A stretch of DNA of 64,000 bases from Microvirga arsenatis (GCF_009910705.1 NZ_JAAAXJ010000009.1:1-64000), one strand, 5' to 3'. Positions 9,265 to 18,565 are shown, numbered from the stretch's first letter. Notes: generated by a model from the sequence alone, not told the origin. A program made the numbers and translations.

Positions 9265-10232
9265 GGGAAGAGGTCGTAAGGCAGGGTGCCGGTCTTGGTC
9301 GTGAGATAGAGGATGCCCGTGAGCGTCAGCATCGAGACCAGCGTGCCGATGAGGACGCAGGCCGAGGCGCGCTCCACGCCCACGTTGTACTGGGTCGAGA
9401 TGACGAAGATGTTGAGGGCTGGCGGCAGGGCCGCCATGATCACCGCCGCATAGGTCCAGGCCTGCCCGAAATCGCCGAGCGCCGACAGCACCACCCATAC
9501 CAGGAGCGGGTGCAGGATCAGCTTGATCAGCACCAGCGCCGGAACCTCGCCGGGCATCTGCCTCAAGGGCCGCAGGGCCACCGTCACGCCCAGGATGAAC
9601 AGGGCGCACGGCGCGGCCGCGCCGGAGAGCCACGTGACGATCTGGTTCACCGGCTGCGGCAGCTGGAGATGCAGGTAGCTTGCCGCCACGCCGATGGCGG
9701 TCGCCACGTTGAACGGGTGCGTCGCCACCCGCCAGACGATGCGGCGGATCGTGGCCCCGAGGCTGAGCTTTTCCACGCCTGCCAGCGACATGAGCAGCGG
9801 CACCACGGAAAACAGGAACAGGTTGTCGAACACGAAGATCAGCACCACCGGCGCGCTGGCGGCCGTGCCGATGGCGGCAAGGATCAGGGGCGGCCCCATA
9901 TAGCCGATATTCGAGTAGGAGCCGGCGACCCCCTGCATCACCGACTGCGCCAAATCCCTCGTGTAGCGCCAGCCGGCGGCGAAGGAGAGCGCGAAGGCGC
10001 AGAAGGTCGAGAAGGTGGTGGCCATGATGAACGGCCAGTTCGCCAGTTCGTCCAGGGGCTTGTCGGCGATGAGTCGGTAGAAGAGGCAGGGCAGCGCCAC
10101 GTAGATGAGGAAGAACTGCATCCAGGCGAGGCCGGCCTCCGGCTGCCTGACGACCTTGCCGCAGAAGAAGCCGAGCCCGATGAGGCCGAAGAAGGGGGCA
10201 AGCAGGTTGAAGAGCCCGATCAGATCGGACAT
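9261..10232 (-). CDS. AEC family transporter (auxin efflux carrier-like permease)
   Basis: A 323-residue inner-membrane protein with about ten hydrophobic segments, arranged as two five-helix halves. Family segments include SYSNIGYMGPPL (near residue 105) and ALPPALNIFVISTQYN (near 280), typical of the bacterial AEC permeases that move malonate, malate or other organic anions. The substrate cannot be told from sequence. The ATG at 10232 (MSDLIGLFN) was chosen over an in-frame start 26 codons upstream because the extra region is Pro/Arg-rich and would not fit the membrane N-terminus; a GGAG lies about 9 bases before it. It converges on the hydroxylase gene with a 4-bp overlap of stop codons. 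Confidence 0.85.
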   Translation of the reverse strand: MSDLIGLFNLLAPFFGLIGLGFFCGKVVRQPEAGLAWMQFFLIYVALPCLFYRLIADKPLDELANWPFIMATTFSTFCAFALSFAAGWRYTRDLAQSVMQGVAGSYSNIGYMGPPLILAAIGTAASAPVVLIFVFDNLFLFSVVPLLMSLAGVEKLSLGATIRRIVWRVATHPFNVATAIGVAASYLHLQLPQPVNQIVTWLSGAAAPCALFILGVTVALRPLRQMPGEVPALVLIKLILHPLLVWVVLSALGDFGQAWTYAAVIMAALPPALNIFVISTQYNVGVERASACVLIGTLVSMLTLTGILYLTTKTGTLPYDLFP

Positions 10233-10439
10233 CGGCGGCTCCGGCGGAAGGAAAGGCAAGCGGGGCGAGACGCTCCTTCTGGCAAGGTTCCAAATTTGCG
10301 GCAATCCCACCTTTCGGAAGGCCGCCAGTCCCGCGATGCAGACCTCGAGCCGGGCGGCTTCCCGCTCTCCGCATTGTGAGGGAGGCCCGTTTGGAGATTC
10401 GGCCCGGGATCTTTATATGTGGATCAAGGAGTTAAGACC

Positions 10440-10769
10440 ATGAAAGCGAGTTCAGCCAAATTCGCGATCGGCCAGGTGGTCCGGCACCGGGTTTTTGACT
10501 TCAGGGGGCTGATTTTCGATGTCGACCCTGAATTCGACAACACGGAAGAATGGTGGCTGTCGATCCCCGAGGACGTGCGTCCCCGCAAGGACCAGCCCTT
10601 CTACCACCTCTTCGCCGAGAACGCGGAAACCGAGTACATCGCCTACGTCTCCGAGCAGAACCTTCTGCCCGACGAGACGGGCGAGCCCCTGCGCAACCCG
10701 ATGATCGCGGAACTGTTCACGCAGGAGAAGAACGGCAGCTACAAGGCCAAGCCGATTCTCGCCAACTGA
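10440..10769 (+). CDS. hspQ: Heat shock protein HspQ
   Basis: A 109-residue protein of the HspQ/YccV hemimethylated-DNA-binding fold. In enterobacteria HspQ stimulates Lon-dependent proteolysis and binds hemimethylated DNA. Family features seen are FAIGQVVRHRVFDFRGLIFDVDPEF at the N-terminus, RPRKDQPFYHLFAE in the middle and YVSEQNLLPD. A perfect AAGGAG at 10426-10431 lies 8 bases before the ATG at 10440, excluding the ATG at 10419. It is monocistronic and is followed by a strong bidirectional terminator shared with the convergent IalB gene. Confidence 0.93.
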   Translation: MKASSAKFAIGQVVRHRVFDFRGLIFDVDPEFDNTEEWWLSIPEDVRPRKDQPFYHLFAENAETEYIAYVSEQNLLPDETGEPLRNPMIAELFTQEKNGSYKAKPILAN

Positions 10770-10810
10770 CGGGTCGGCCAGGCCCCTTCCATCGACAAGG
10801 CACCAAAAGC

Positions 10811-10839
10811 AAAACGCCGGGCTCCTCGCCCGGCGTTTT
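10811..10839. terminator. Bidirectional terminator between hspQ and ialB-like gene
   Basis: AAAACGCCGGG at 10811-10821 and CCCGGCGTTTT at 10829-10839 form a perfect 11-bp stem with a 7-nt loop. A-run on one side and T-run on the other allow termination in both directions between the two convergent genes. Confidence 0.9.
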
Positions 10840-10862
10840 GCTGTGTCTGAGAAACTCCAAGC

Positions 10863-11675
10863 TCAGGGCTTGGGAGCAGCCTGCGCGCTCGGGGCGGCAG
10901 CGCCGGGCGCGGGCGCGCCAGCGCCGCTGTTGAGCATCTTCTGGCGCATCTCTTCGCTCTTCTTCTGCAGTTCTTCCTGCAGCTTCTTCTGCTGCTCCTC
11001 GAGCACCTTCGGATCGATCGGAGGACCGTCGAAGGCCTTTCCGAAGCCGGCGGCGGGCACCGCGAAGGTGATCTCGCGGCCCATCTGGTTCTGGACGCTG
11101 ACGTTCAGGTTGTTGCCCTTCTTGATGGCAGCCACGAAGTCGTCCTTCACCTGAGCCTCGGCGAAGCAGCCGTTGGGCAGGCACATGACGTAGCGGCCGG
11201 CGATCGCCTGGCCCTGATCGACCGTGAAACGCAGGCCCGGCTGCAGGAGCAGGCCGAGGGGCATCACGAAGCGGACGATCTTCTGAGCCTGCGGGCCCTT
11301 CACGTCATAGACCGCGAGGGCGAGAACCGGCTGACCCTGATCCGAGACGAAGTCGCGGGTGGTGTAGCAGATCTCGGTGTTGGTGTTCTGGTCCTTGCCG
11401 CAGACCTTGGTCCATTCCGGCTGAGAGGGCTCGGCCTTCACCTGGACGATCGTCGGGCCGGCATTCTGCTGCGGCTGGGCCTGGGCAGGCTGCTGGGCGG
11501 GAGCCGGCTGCTGGGCAGGCGCGGCGGGACGGGCAGGCTGCGCGGCCGGAGCCGCGGGCTTCGGAGCCGTGGCCGGAGCGGTCTGAGCCAGAACGGGTGC
11601 GCTCACAATAAGAGCCAGGGCTGTCGCCAGGCCGCGGGTCCCCCCCAGGCTCGCGAAGCGTGTCGCGATAGACAT
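10863..11675 (-). CDS. Invasion-associated locus B (IalB) family periplasmic protein
   Basis: A 270-residue secreted protein. Residues 1-31 form a signal peptide (basic start, hydrophobic ALALIVSAPVLAQ). Residues 32-72 are a low-complexity Ala/Pro/Gln linker. The IalB domain (about 75-205) contains WTKVCGKDQNTNTEICYTTRDF, VRFVMPLGLLLQPGL and YVMCLPNGCFAEA, with paired cysteines expected to form disulfides. The C-terminal 60 residues hold a charged segment predicted as coiled coil (EEQQKKLQEELQKKSEE) and an Ala/Pro tail. Proteins of this family are widespread in Rhizobiales, and in Bartonella IalB is linked to erythrocyte invasion; in a free-living relative the role is unknown. The ATG at 11675 has AGAGGA upstream. 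Confidence 0.88.
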   Translation of the reverse strand: MSIATRFASLGGTRGLATALALIVSAPVLAQTAPATAPKPAAPAAQPARPAAPAQQPAPAQQPAQAQPQQNAGPTIVQVKAEPSQPEWTKVCGKDQNTNTEICYTTRDFVSDQGQPVLALAVYDVKGPQAQKIVRFVMPLGLLLQPGLRFTVDQGQAIAGRYVMCLPNGCFAEAQVKDDFVAAIKKGNNLNVSVQNQMGREITFAVPAAGFGKAFDGPPIDPKVLEEQQKKLQEELQKKSEEMRQKMLNSGAGAPAPGAAAPSAQAAPKP

Positions 11676-11836
11676 GTTGTTAGATCCTCTTCAGTCGAAA
11701 GGTCGGCTGTCGAATAGGCCGTTGATCCGGCGCGTTCTTAAACCTGCAATGGCGTGGTCAAATCCTTGCCGAATGTGGCGAAGACAAGACGTGTGGGGCT
11801 CCTTTAACCTTTCACGTGCTAGGTTTCCAGTCACCC

Positions 11837-11864
11837 GGGGCAATTTTCTGTACAACATTGCCCC
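11837..11864. promoter_or_regulatory. Inverted repeat upstream of the solute-binding protein gene
   Basis: GGGGCAAT at 11837-11844 and ATTGCCCC at 11857-11864 are perfect inverted arms with a 12-nt AT-rich spacer, 26 bp before the ATG at 11891. It could be an operator or a leader hairpin near the ribosome binding site. No known regulator consensus was recognised. Confidence 0.35.
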
Positions 11865-11890
11865 ACATGCCGCGTCGAACCGGGAGCGCC

Positions 11891-13705
11891 ATGGGCCGCT
11901 GGCTTATACGGAATCTGGTCTTTTGCGCCGTCCTCGTCTTGTCGAGCTTCAGCCCTGTCCTTTCGGAAAACGGGACCGCGCTGCGGCATGGGATCGCGAT
12001 GCACGGGGAGCCGGCCCTTCCGCTCGGCTTCGAGCATCTCCCTTACGTCAATCCCAAGGCGCCGAAGGGTGGGCGAATCACGCTTGCCCTTCAGGGCACC
12101 TTCGACAGCCTCAATCCCCTGATCGTCCTCGGCGTCGCGCCTGACGTGGTTCCGCGCTATGTCCTTCAGCCGCTCATGCTGCGGTCCGCCGACGAGCCGT
12201 TCACGATCTACGGTCTCGTCGCCCGCGCCGTGGAGATGCCCGACGACCGGAGCGTCGTCACCTTCCACCTCGATCCCCGCGCCCGCTTCTCCGACGGCCG
12301 TCCCCTCACCGCCGAGGATGTGCGCTTCTCCTTCGAGATGCTGAAGAAGTACGGCAAGCCGTTCCATCGGTCGAGTTTCGGTCAGGTCAAGGCGGTCGAG
12401 ATCCTGGATCCGCACCGCATCCGCTTCGATCTGACGGGTTCCAACGACCGGGAGCTGCCGCTGCTGATCGGCACCACCATGCCGATCTTCGCCGCGCATG
12501 CGACCGATCCGGAGAGGTTCGACAAGACCACCCTCACCCCGCCCATCGGCTCCGGTCCCTACGCCCTCAGCGAGGTCAGGCCAGGGGAGCGGCTCGTGCT
12601 GACCCGGCGCAGGGACTACTGGGGCGAGGATCTCCCCGTCACCCGCGGCCTCTACAACTTCGACGAGATCCGCTACGACTTCTACCGTGACGCCAACAGC
12701 CTCTTCGAGGCGTTCAAGGCCGGGCTCTACGACTTCCGGATCGAGGGCGACCCGGGCCAGTGGGCGACGGGCTACGACATTCCCGCCGTCCGGAGCGGCC
12801 GCATCGTCCGGGAAACCGTCCCAACCCGGCTGCCGAAGGGGATGAACGGCTTCGTATTCAACACCCGGCGCCCGCTCTTTGCCGATGCGAGGGTACGGGA
12901 GGCCCTGAGTCACCTGTTCGACTTCGACTGGGTGAACCGCAACCTCTTCTTCGGCCAGCTCACCCGCTCCAACAGCTATTTCTCAGGCTCGGACCTCGCC
13001 TCCTCCGGACGGCCTGCCGATTCCCGGGAACGGGCGCTGCTGGCCCCCTTCCCGGGCGCCGTTCGGGAGGACATCCTGGAAGGCCGCTGGCAGCCGCCGG
13101 CCGGCGACGGCTCCGGGCGCGACCGGGACATGGCGCGCCGGGCGCTGGCGCTCCTCGCGGAGGCCGGCTGGACGCTCGAGAACGACGTCCTGCGCAGGAA
13201 AGGAAGCGGCGAGGCCTTCGCGTTCGAGATGCTGGTCAATTCCCGTCAGCAGGAGCGGCTCGCCCTCAACTTTTCCCAGTCCCTGAGCCGGATCGGCGTG
13301 CAGGCCCAGGTGCGGCTCGTCGACGACGTGCAGTACTGGCGCCGCCTCGCCCGGTTCGATTTCGACATGGTCCAGTGGCTCTGGCCCGCCTCCCTGTCGC
13401 CCGGAAACGAGCAGCGCAACCGCTGGAGCTCGGCCGCGGCCCAGCGCAGCGGCTCCCATAACCATGCCGGGGTCGCCTCCCCTGCGGTGGACCGCCTCAT
13501 GGACGCGCTGCTGGAAGCAAGAAGCCGAGAGGATTTCGTCTCCGCCGTGCGGGCCCTCGACCGCGCCCTCCTGTCCGGCTTCTACGTCGTTCCGCTGTTT
13601 TATCTGAAAGATCAGTGGCTTGCGTATAGCAGCGACCTCAGGCGGCCCGGATCGGTACCGCTCATGGGAACCAGCATCGATACCTGGTGGCGGCAGCCGC
13701 AGTGA
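11891..13705 (+). CDS. Family 5 extracellular solute-binding protein (YejA-like)
   Basis: A 604-residue periplasmic binding protein of the oligopeptide/dipeptide class (SBP_bac_5), closest in character to YejA-type proteins. Residues 1-25 are a signal peptide (basic start, hydrophobic FCAVLVLSSFSPVLS). Family features are HGIAMHGEPALP, YVNPKAPKGG, SLNPLIVLG and RFSDGRPLTAEDVRFSFE near residue 145. The C-terminal part contains WLWPASLSPGNEQRNRW. The ATG at 11891 has GGGAG upstream; two earlier in-frame ATGs (11816 and 11867) would bury the signal peptide. No permease or ATPase gene follows, so it is an orphan binding protein that would need transporter subunits encoded elsewhere. The ligand is probably a peptide. 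Confidence 0.85.
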   Translation: MGRWLIRNLVFCAVLVLSSFSPVLSENGTALRHGIAMHGEPALPLGFEHLPYVNPKAPKGGRITLALQGTFDSLNPLIVLGVAPDVVPRYVLQPLMLRSADEPFTIYGLVARAVEMPDDRSVVTFHLDPRARFSDGRPLTAEDVRFSFEMLKKYGKPFHRSSFGQVKAVEILDPHRIRFDLTGSNDRELPLLIGTTMPIFAAHATDPERFDKTTLTPPIGSGPYALSEVRPGERLVLTRRRDYWGEDLPVTRGLYNFDEIRYDFYRDANSLFEAFKAGLYDFRIEGDPGQWATGYDIPAVRSGRIVRETVPTRLPKGMNGFVFNTRRPLFADARVREALSHLFDFDWVNRNLFFGQLTRSNSYFSGSDLASSGRPADSRERALLAPFPGAVREDILEGRWQPPAGDGSGRDRDMARRALALLAEAGWTLENDVLRRKGSGEAFAFEMLVNSRQQERLALNFSQSLSRIGVQAQVRLVDDVQYWRRLARFDFDMVQWLWPASLSPGNEQRNRWSSAAAQRSGSHNHAGVASPAVDRLMDALLEARSREDFVSAVRALDRALLSGFYVVPLFYLKDQWLAYSSDLRRPGSVPLMGTSIDTWWRQPQ

Positions 13706-13833
13706 TCCCGGCTCTACCGGAGCTGAACCTATTGTTGAGCTTCCATTCATGTAGAAGATGAAACAAAAGCCCTGCTTGGTCGTTAAGTGAGTGCCTCCTG
13801 TCTCACTGTCGCGTCTTACTGCAGGGTATCGTC

Positions 13834-14178
13834 ATGAACGCAATGCCGAAGGTCCTCGTCGTCGATAACGGCGAGCGCGCTCCCGACAGCGCCCTGTCAG
13901 CGGAACTTGCCGGCATGGGCTACGCGAGCGTGACCGCGCCTTTTGAGGCGGCCGACGACGTCCTCGCCCTGATCCCCAGCCCGGCCGCCGTGGTGCTGCA
14001 GATGCCCCGTCATGCCGATTGGGCCGAGCGCAAGCGCTTCCTCGATCTCGCCCGCCGTCTGCGCAAGAACCTGGGCGAGAGCGGCACCCCCGTCATCGTC
14101 ACGGGAGGCGTGAACGGAGCGGCCACGATGCTCCAGAACGAGCTCAGCGTCCGCGTCGCCGCCGCACCGGAGCTTTAA
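13834..14178 (+). CDS. Small receiver-like protein, function unknown
   Basis: A 114-residue protein starting MPKVLVVDNGERAP, which resembles the first strand of a response-regulator receiver domain (LVVDD), with later strands AAVVLQM and TPVIVTGG at the usual spacing. The acidic pair is reduced to one Asp followed by Asn, and the phospho-acceptor position is occupied by LQMPRHADW rather than a clear Asp, so it is unlikely to be phosphorylated normally. It could be a degenerate receiver or a flavodoxin-like alpha/beta protein. There is no output domain and no kinase nearby. The stop overlaps the convergent hydrolase gene by 4 bp. Confidence 0.65.
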   Translation: MNAMPKVLVVDNGERAPDSALSAELAGMGYASVTAPFEAADDVLALIPSPAAVVLQMPRHADWAERKRFLDLARRLRKNLGESGTPVIVTGGVNGAATMLQNELSVRVAAAPEL

Positions 14179-15044
14179 TCCGCCAGAAGCCTGAAAGCGC
14201 CCTCTTCGGTCCGCGCCTCGTCCTCGCTCGTCCTGAAGAAGGCGGCGGTGCGGGTGCCGTTCAAGTTTCGATAGACCGCAATCGTGCTGCCAGGCCCGCC
14301 GCCTGTGTGCCCGGCCACCCGGACGCCCGATGAGGTTTCTCCCGTCATGATGCCGAGCCCGTAGCCGGGCACGATCCAAGGCCGCTCCGGCACGGGGCCC
14401 GGAAGCACGAACGGGGTGAGCATCTCCTGCAACAGGTTCGACAACAGCAGGTTGTCGGCCAGCAGACGGTCCAGCAGGAGCGCGGCGTCCGAGACACTTC
14501 CCACCAGCAGTCCATGGTACACCCAGCCCGGGTGATAGCCTTCGGCGGTGCCCATCGCGACGCGGGCAAGATTGGCCCGCTCCCGCACGATGCGGGCATT
14601 CTCGACCCCAAGCGGCTTCAGCACGAGACGCTGCAAGGCTTCATCGAGCCTGGAGCCCGTGACGGTCTCGATCAATTGGCCCACCACCCAATAGCCGATG
14701 TTGGAATAGTCCCATCCCTCGCCCGCCGGATAGCGCAGCCGGTCCGCCTCGAGACGGTCGAGGAGTTCAGAAATGGGCCAGGGATCGTCGCCGCGCTCGA
14801 CGGCCGCGTGGTAAGGGCGGAATCCGCCGTAGTTCACCATTCCTGAGCGGTGCTGCAGCAGGTGCCGGAGAGTGTAGGACTTGCCCTCGACGGGTTCATC
14901 GAGGCTAACGAGTCCATCGCGGACGAGAACCATGGCCGCAGCCGCGAGAACGGTCTTGGTGAAGCTCCACCAGGGCACGAGCCGGCCGGCATCGTGGCCT
15001 TCCACCATCACGCCATCCTCGACGAGAGCCCAGGCCTCGACCAT
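14175..15044 (-). CDS. Serine hydrolase, class C beta-lactamase fold
   Basis: A 289-residue protein of the beta-lactamase/penicillin-binding-like (Pfam Beta-lactamase) family. The three active-site motifs are present: SFTK (SxxK nucleophile, near residue 27), YSN in WDYSNIGY (near 113), and HTGG (near 245, replacing KTG). HRSGM and YPAGEGW also match the family. No signal peptide is visible, so it should act in the cytoplasm, perhaps as an esterase or peptidase rather than an antibiotic-resistance enzyme. Its ATG overlaps the mfd stop by one base (TGATG), so it is translated from the mfd message. Confidence 0.87.
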   Translation of the reverse strand: MVEAWALVEDGVMVEGHDAGRLVPWWSFTKTVLAAAAMVLVRDGLVSLDEPVEGKSYTLRHLLQHRSGMVNYGGFRPYHAAVERGDDPWPISELLDRLEADRLRYPAGEGWDYSNIGYWVVGQLIETVTGSRLDEALQRLVLKPLGVENARIVRERANLARVAMGTAEGYHPGWVYHGLLVGSVSDAALLLDRLLADNLLLSNLLQEMLTPFVLPGPVPERPWIVPGYGLGIMTGETSSGVRVAGHTGGGPGSTIAVYRNLNGTRTAAFFRTSEDEARTEEGAFRLLAD

Positions 15045-18000
15045 CAGGCGGCCTTCTTCTCCGCGATCCGGGCCAGGCTCCGCAGGATCGAGGTGGCTGC
15101 CTTGATGCGCTCGTCCGGGGTTTCCGTGTCACGGATGAAGACGATCTTCATGTCGGGCCGGACCTTCGCGAAGGATGCCTGTTCCGTGACATAGGAAATG
15201 AGCCCTGCCGGATTGGCGAAGGCGTTGTCGCGGAAGGAGATGATGAGGCCCTTCGGCCCGCCATCGACCTTTTCCACGTTGGCCCGGCGGCACAGCACCT
15301 TGATCGCCATGATCTTGAGGAGCTGGTCGACCTCGGACGGCACGGGGCCGAACCGGTCCACCAGCTCCGCCCGGAAGGCATCGATCTCCTGGTCGGTCTC
15401 GAACGTCGAGAGACGGCGGTAGAGGCCCAGCCGCAGCTGCAGGTCGGCCACGTAGCTCTCCGGGATCATCACCGGCGCGCCGACCGCGATGGTGGGCGAC
15501 CATTGATCCTCCGCCGGCTCCTCGATGCCTGCTTTCAGCTGCGCCACCGCCTCTTCCAGCATCTGCTGGTAGAGCTCGTAGCCCACCTCCTTGATATGGC
15601 CGGACTGCTCCTCGCCCAGAAGATTGCCCGCGCCACGGATATCCAGGTCGTGGGAGGCGAGCTGGAAGCCTGCCCCCAGGGTATCGAGGGTCTGCAGCAC
15701 CTTGAGGCGCCGCTCGGCCTGCACGGTCATCGGCTTGTTGGCGGGAACGGTGAACAGGGCATAGGCGCGGGTCTTGGACCGGCCGACGCGGCCGCGCAGC
15801 TGGTAGAGCTGCGACAGGCCGAACATGTCCGCGCGATGCACGATCAGCGTGTTGGCGGTGGGGATGTCGAGGCCCGATTCCACGATCGTGGTGGACAGCA
15901 GGATGTCGTACTTGCCCTCGTAGAAGGCGGTCATGACATCCTCGAGCTGGCCCGCCGCCATCTGGCCGTGCGCCACCGCCACCTTCGCCTCGGGCACCTC
16001 CTTGTCGAGGAAGGCCTTGACCTCGCCGAGATCGTCCAGGCGCGGCACCACGTAGAAGGCCTGCCCCCCGCGGTAGCGCTCGCGCAGCAATGCCTCGCGG
16101 ACGAGGAGCGGATCGAAGGGCGTGATGAAGGTGCGCACCGCCAGCCGGTCGACCGGCGGCGTGGTGATGAGGGACAGCTCGCGCACCCCGGTGAGCGCCA
16201 GCTGCAGGGTGCGCGGGATCGGCGTCGCGGAGAGGGTCAGCACATGAACCTCGGCGCGCAGCTCCTTCAGGCGCTCCTTGTGGGTCACGCCGAAATGCTG
16301 CTCCTCGTCGATGACGATGAGGCCGAGATCCTTGAACTTGATGGACTTGCCGAGAAGCGCGTGGGTGCCGATGACGATGTCGACCGACCCATCGGCCAGG
16401 CCCTCCTTCGTCTTCTTCATCTCGGCGGCCGGCACGAAGCGCGAGGCCTGCGCCACGTTGAGCGGCAGGCCGCGGAAGCGGTCGCAGAAGGTCTTGTAGT
16501 GCTGGCGCGCCAGCAGGGTCGTCGGCACCACCACGGCCACCTGCTTGCCGCTCATGGCCGCCACGAAGGCGGCGCGCAGCGCCACCTCCGTCTTGCCGAA
16601 GCCCACATCGCCGCAGACGAGGCGGTCCATGGGGCGACCGGAGGCCATGTCGTCCAACACCGCCTCGATGGCGTTGAGCTGGTCCTCGGTCTCGTCATAG
16701 GGGAAGCGGGCAGCGAACTCGTCGTAGAGGCCCTCCGGCGGCGTCAGTCGGGGCGCCTCCTTGAGGATGCGGGCGGCGGCGATCTTCATGAGCGCCCCCG
16801 CCATCTCTCGAATGCGCTGCTTCATCCGCGCCTTGCGGGCCTGCCAGGCTCCGCCGCCGAGCTTGTCGAGCTGAACCTCCGTCTCCTCCGAGCCGTAGCG
16901 GGTCAGAAGCTCGATGTTCTCCACGGGCAGGAAGAGGCGGTCGCCGCCGGCGTAATGCAGCTCCAGGCAGTCATGCGGAGCGCCCGCCGCCTCGATGGTC
17001 TTGAGGCCCTCGAAGCGGCCGATGCCGTGGTCCACGTGAACGACGAGGTCGCCCGGCGTCAGGGCCGCCACCTCGGTGAGGAAATCCTGCGGCCGCCGGG
17101 CCTTGCGCTTCTGGCGAACGAGACGGTCGCCGAGGATGTCCTGCTCGCTGATGACGGCAAGGTCCGCCGTCTCGAACCCGGATTCCAGGGGCCAGATGCC
17201 GACCGGAACCTCGTTGCGCGGATAGGCCAGCGCATCGGAGAACCGGGCGATCGGCTTGGTCTGGCGCAGATCGTGGTCCTGCAGCACATGGCAAAGACGC
17301 TCGCGCGATCCCTCCGACCAGGCACCCAGCATCACGCGCTTCCTGGCAGCCTGCAGGTCGCGGATGTGGCGGATCACCGCCTCGAACACGTTGGCGTTCT
17401 CGTCCGCGCGCTCGGCGATGAAGTTGCGGCCCTGCCGGGCCTCGCAATCGATGACGAGGCGTCCGGAGGCTTCCGGAAGGGCGAAGGGGGTAAGCCGCGC
17501 CAGCGGCAGAGCGGCCGTGCGCTCCGACCACTCCTCGGGCTTGAAGTAGAGGGCGTCCGGCGGCAGCGGGCGGTATGGCGCCACGCCCGGCTGGTTCTGC
17601 CCCATGCCCTCCCGTCGGGCATCGTAATAATCCTTCACCTGGGACAGGCGCTCGGCAGCCGCGTCGTCCGCCAGCGCATCGAACACGACCGGAATGCCGG
17701 GCAGGTAGTCGAAGAGCGTATCCAGATGGTCGTGGAAGAGTGGCATCCAGTGCTCGAGGCCCGGGTAGCGCCGCCCCTCGCTGATGGCCTCGTAGAGCCG
17801 GTCGTCGCGGGTGGGTGCGCCGAAGGCCGCCACATAGGCCTGCCGAAAGCGGCGGATGCTTTCGGTGGTGAGCTGCACCTCGCTCATGGGCACGAGGTCC
17901 AGGGCACGCAGGGTGCCCACCGTGCGCTGGCTCTCCGGATCGAAGGCGCGGATGGATTCCAGCGCATCGCCGAAGAAGTCGAGGCGCACCGGATTGGGCA

Positions 18001-18565
18001 GGCCTGCCGGGAAGAGGTCGATGATGCCGCCGCGGACCGCGTATTCGCCCGTGTCGCGCACCGTGCCGGTGCGCAGGAAGCCGTTGGTCTCCAGCCAGTT
18101 CACCAGCTGGGTGGTGTCCACCACGTTGCCCGGTGCCGCCGAGAAGGTCTCCGCCGCGATGCGGGCCCTGGGCGGTACGCGCTGGACGAGGGCGTTCACC
18201 GTGGTCGAGAGGATGCGCGGCTTGTCCTCGGAGGTTTTGGAGCGGGCGAGCCGCGCCAGGGTCGTCATGCGCTGCGCCGTGATCGCCGCATTGGGCGACA
18301 CCCGGTCATAGGGCTGGCAGTCCCAGGCGGGGAAGGTCAGCACCTCGATCTCGGGCGCGATGAAGCCGAGGCCCTGGGCGAAGTTCTGCTGCCGCTGCCC
18401 GTCGCGGGCCACGTGCACCAGGACGGCAGGCCCCTCCACCCGACCCGAGAGGCCGCGCGCGAGATCGGCGACCGCCAGCGCGTCGAAGCCGTCGGGCACC
18501 CCGGACAGAGTCAGACTTTGGCCTTTCTGAAGGGCTTCGAGGGCGCGGGTCAAGGCTGGCTTCAT
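15044..18565 (-). CDS. mfd: Transcription-repair coupling factor Mfd
   Basis: A 1173-residue ATP-dependent translocase that removes RNA polymerase stalled at DNA lesions and recruits UvrA. The N-terminal UvrB-like domains include FPAWDCQPYDRVSPN and DTGEYAVRGGIIDLFPAG. An RNA polymerase-interacting domain follows, with LTPGDLVVHVDHGIGRFEGL and YAGGDRLFLPVENIELLTRY. The RecG-like motor carries Walker A CGDVGFGKTEVALRAA, DEEQ in VIDEEQHFGV, SATPIPRTLQ and QLRGRVGRS. The C-terminal TRCF domain ends the protein. A TTG in frame at 18589 would add eight residues; the ATG at 18565 (MKPALTRAL) is the usual start, although the ribosome binding site is weak. Its length matches the family, and it is co-transcribed with the downstream serine hydrolase gene. 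Confidence 0.96.
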   Translation of the reverse strand: MKPALTRALEALQKGQSLTLSGVPDGFDALAVADLARGLSGRVEGPAVLVHVARDGQRQQNFAQGLGFIAPEIEVLTFPAWDCQPYDRVSPNAAITAQRMTTLARLARSKTSEDKPRILSTTVNALVQRVPPRARIAAETFSAAPGNVVDTTQLVNWLETNGFLRTGTVRDTGEYAVRGGIIDLFPAGLPNPVRLDFFGDALESIRAFDPESQRTVGTLRALDLVPMSEVQLTTESIRRFRQAYVAAFGAPTRDDRLYEAISEGRRYPGLEHWMPLFHDHLDTLFDYLPGIPVVFDALADDAAAERLSQVKDYYDARREGMGQNQPGVAPYRPLPPDALYFKPEEWSERTAALPLARLTPFALPEASGRLVIDCEARQGRNFIAERADENANVFEAVIRHIRDLQAARKRVMLGAWSEGSRERLCHVLQDHDLRQTKPIARFSDALAYPRNEVPVGIWPLESGFETADLAVISEQDILGDRLVRQKRKARRPQDFLTEVAALTPGDLVVHVDHGIGRFEGLKTIEAAGAPHDCLELHYAGGDRLFLPVENIELLTRYGSEETEVQLDKLGGGAWQARKARMKQRIREMAGALMKIAAARILKEAPRLTPPEGLYDEFAARFPYDETEDQLNAIEAVLDDMASGRPMDRLVCGDVGFGKTEVALRAAFVAAMSGKQVAVVVPTTLLARQHYKTFCDRFRGLPLNVAQASRFVPAAEMKKTKEGLADGSVDIVIGTHALLGKSIKFKDLGLIVIDEEQHFGVTHKERLKELRAEVHVLTLSATPIPRTLQLALTGVRELSLITTPPVDRLAVRTFITPFDPLLVREALLRERYRGGQAFYVVPRLDDLGEVKAFLDKEVPEAKVAVAHGQMAAGQLEDVMTAFYEGKYDILLSTTIVESGLDIPTANTLIVHRADMFGLSQLYQLRGRVGRSKTRAYALFTVPANKPMTVQAERRLKVLQTLDTLGAGFQLASHDLDIRGAGNLLGEEQSGHIKEVGYELYQQMLEEAVAQLKAGIEEPAEDQWSPTIAVGAPVMIPESYVADLQLRLGLYRRLSTFETDQEIDAFRAELVDRFGPVPSEVDQLLKIMAIKVLCRRANVEKVDGGPKGLIISFRDNAFANPAGLISYVTEQASFAKVRPDMKIVFIRDTETPDERIKAATSILRSLARIAEKKAA

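Noticed and set aside
8008..10379. Very long overlapping frames on both strands across the hydroxylase and AEC genes
   Set aside because: Composition is Arg/Gly/Pro-rich with no motifs; the UbiH-like and AEC frames have full family signatures.
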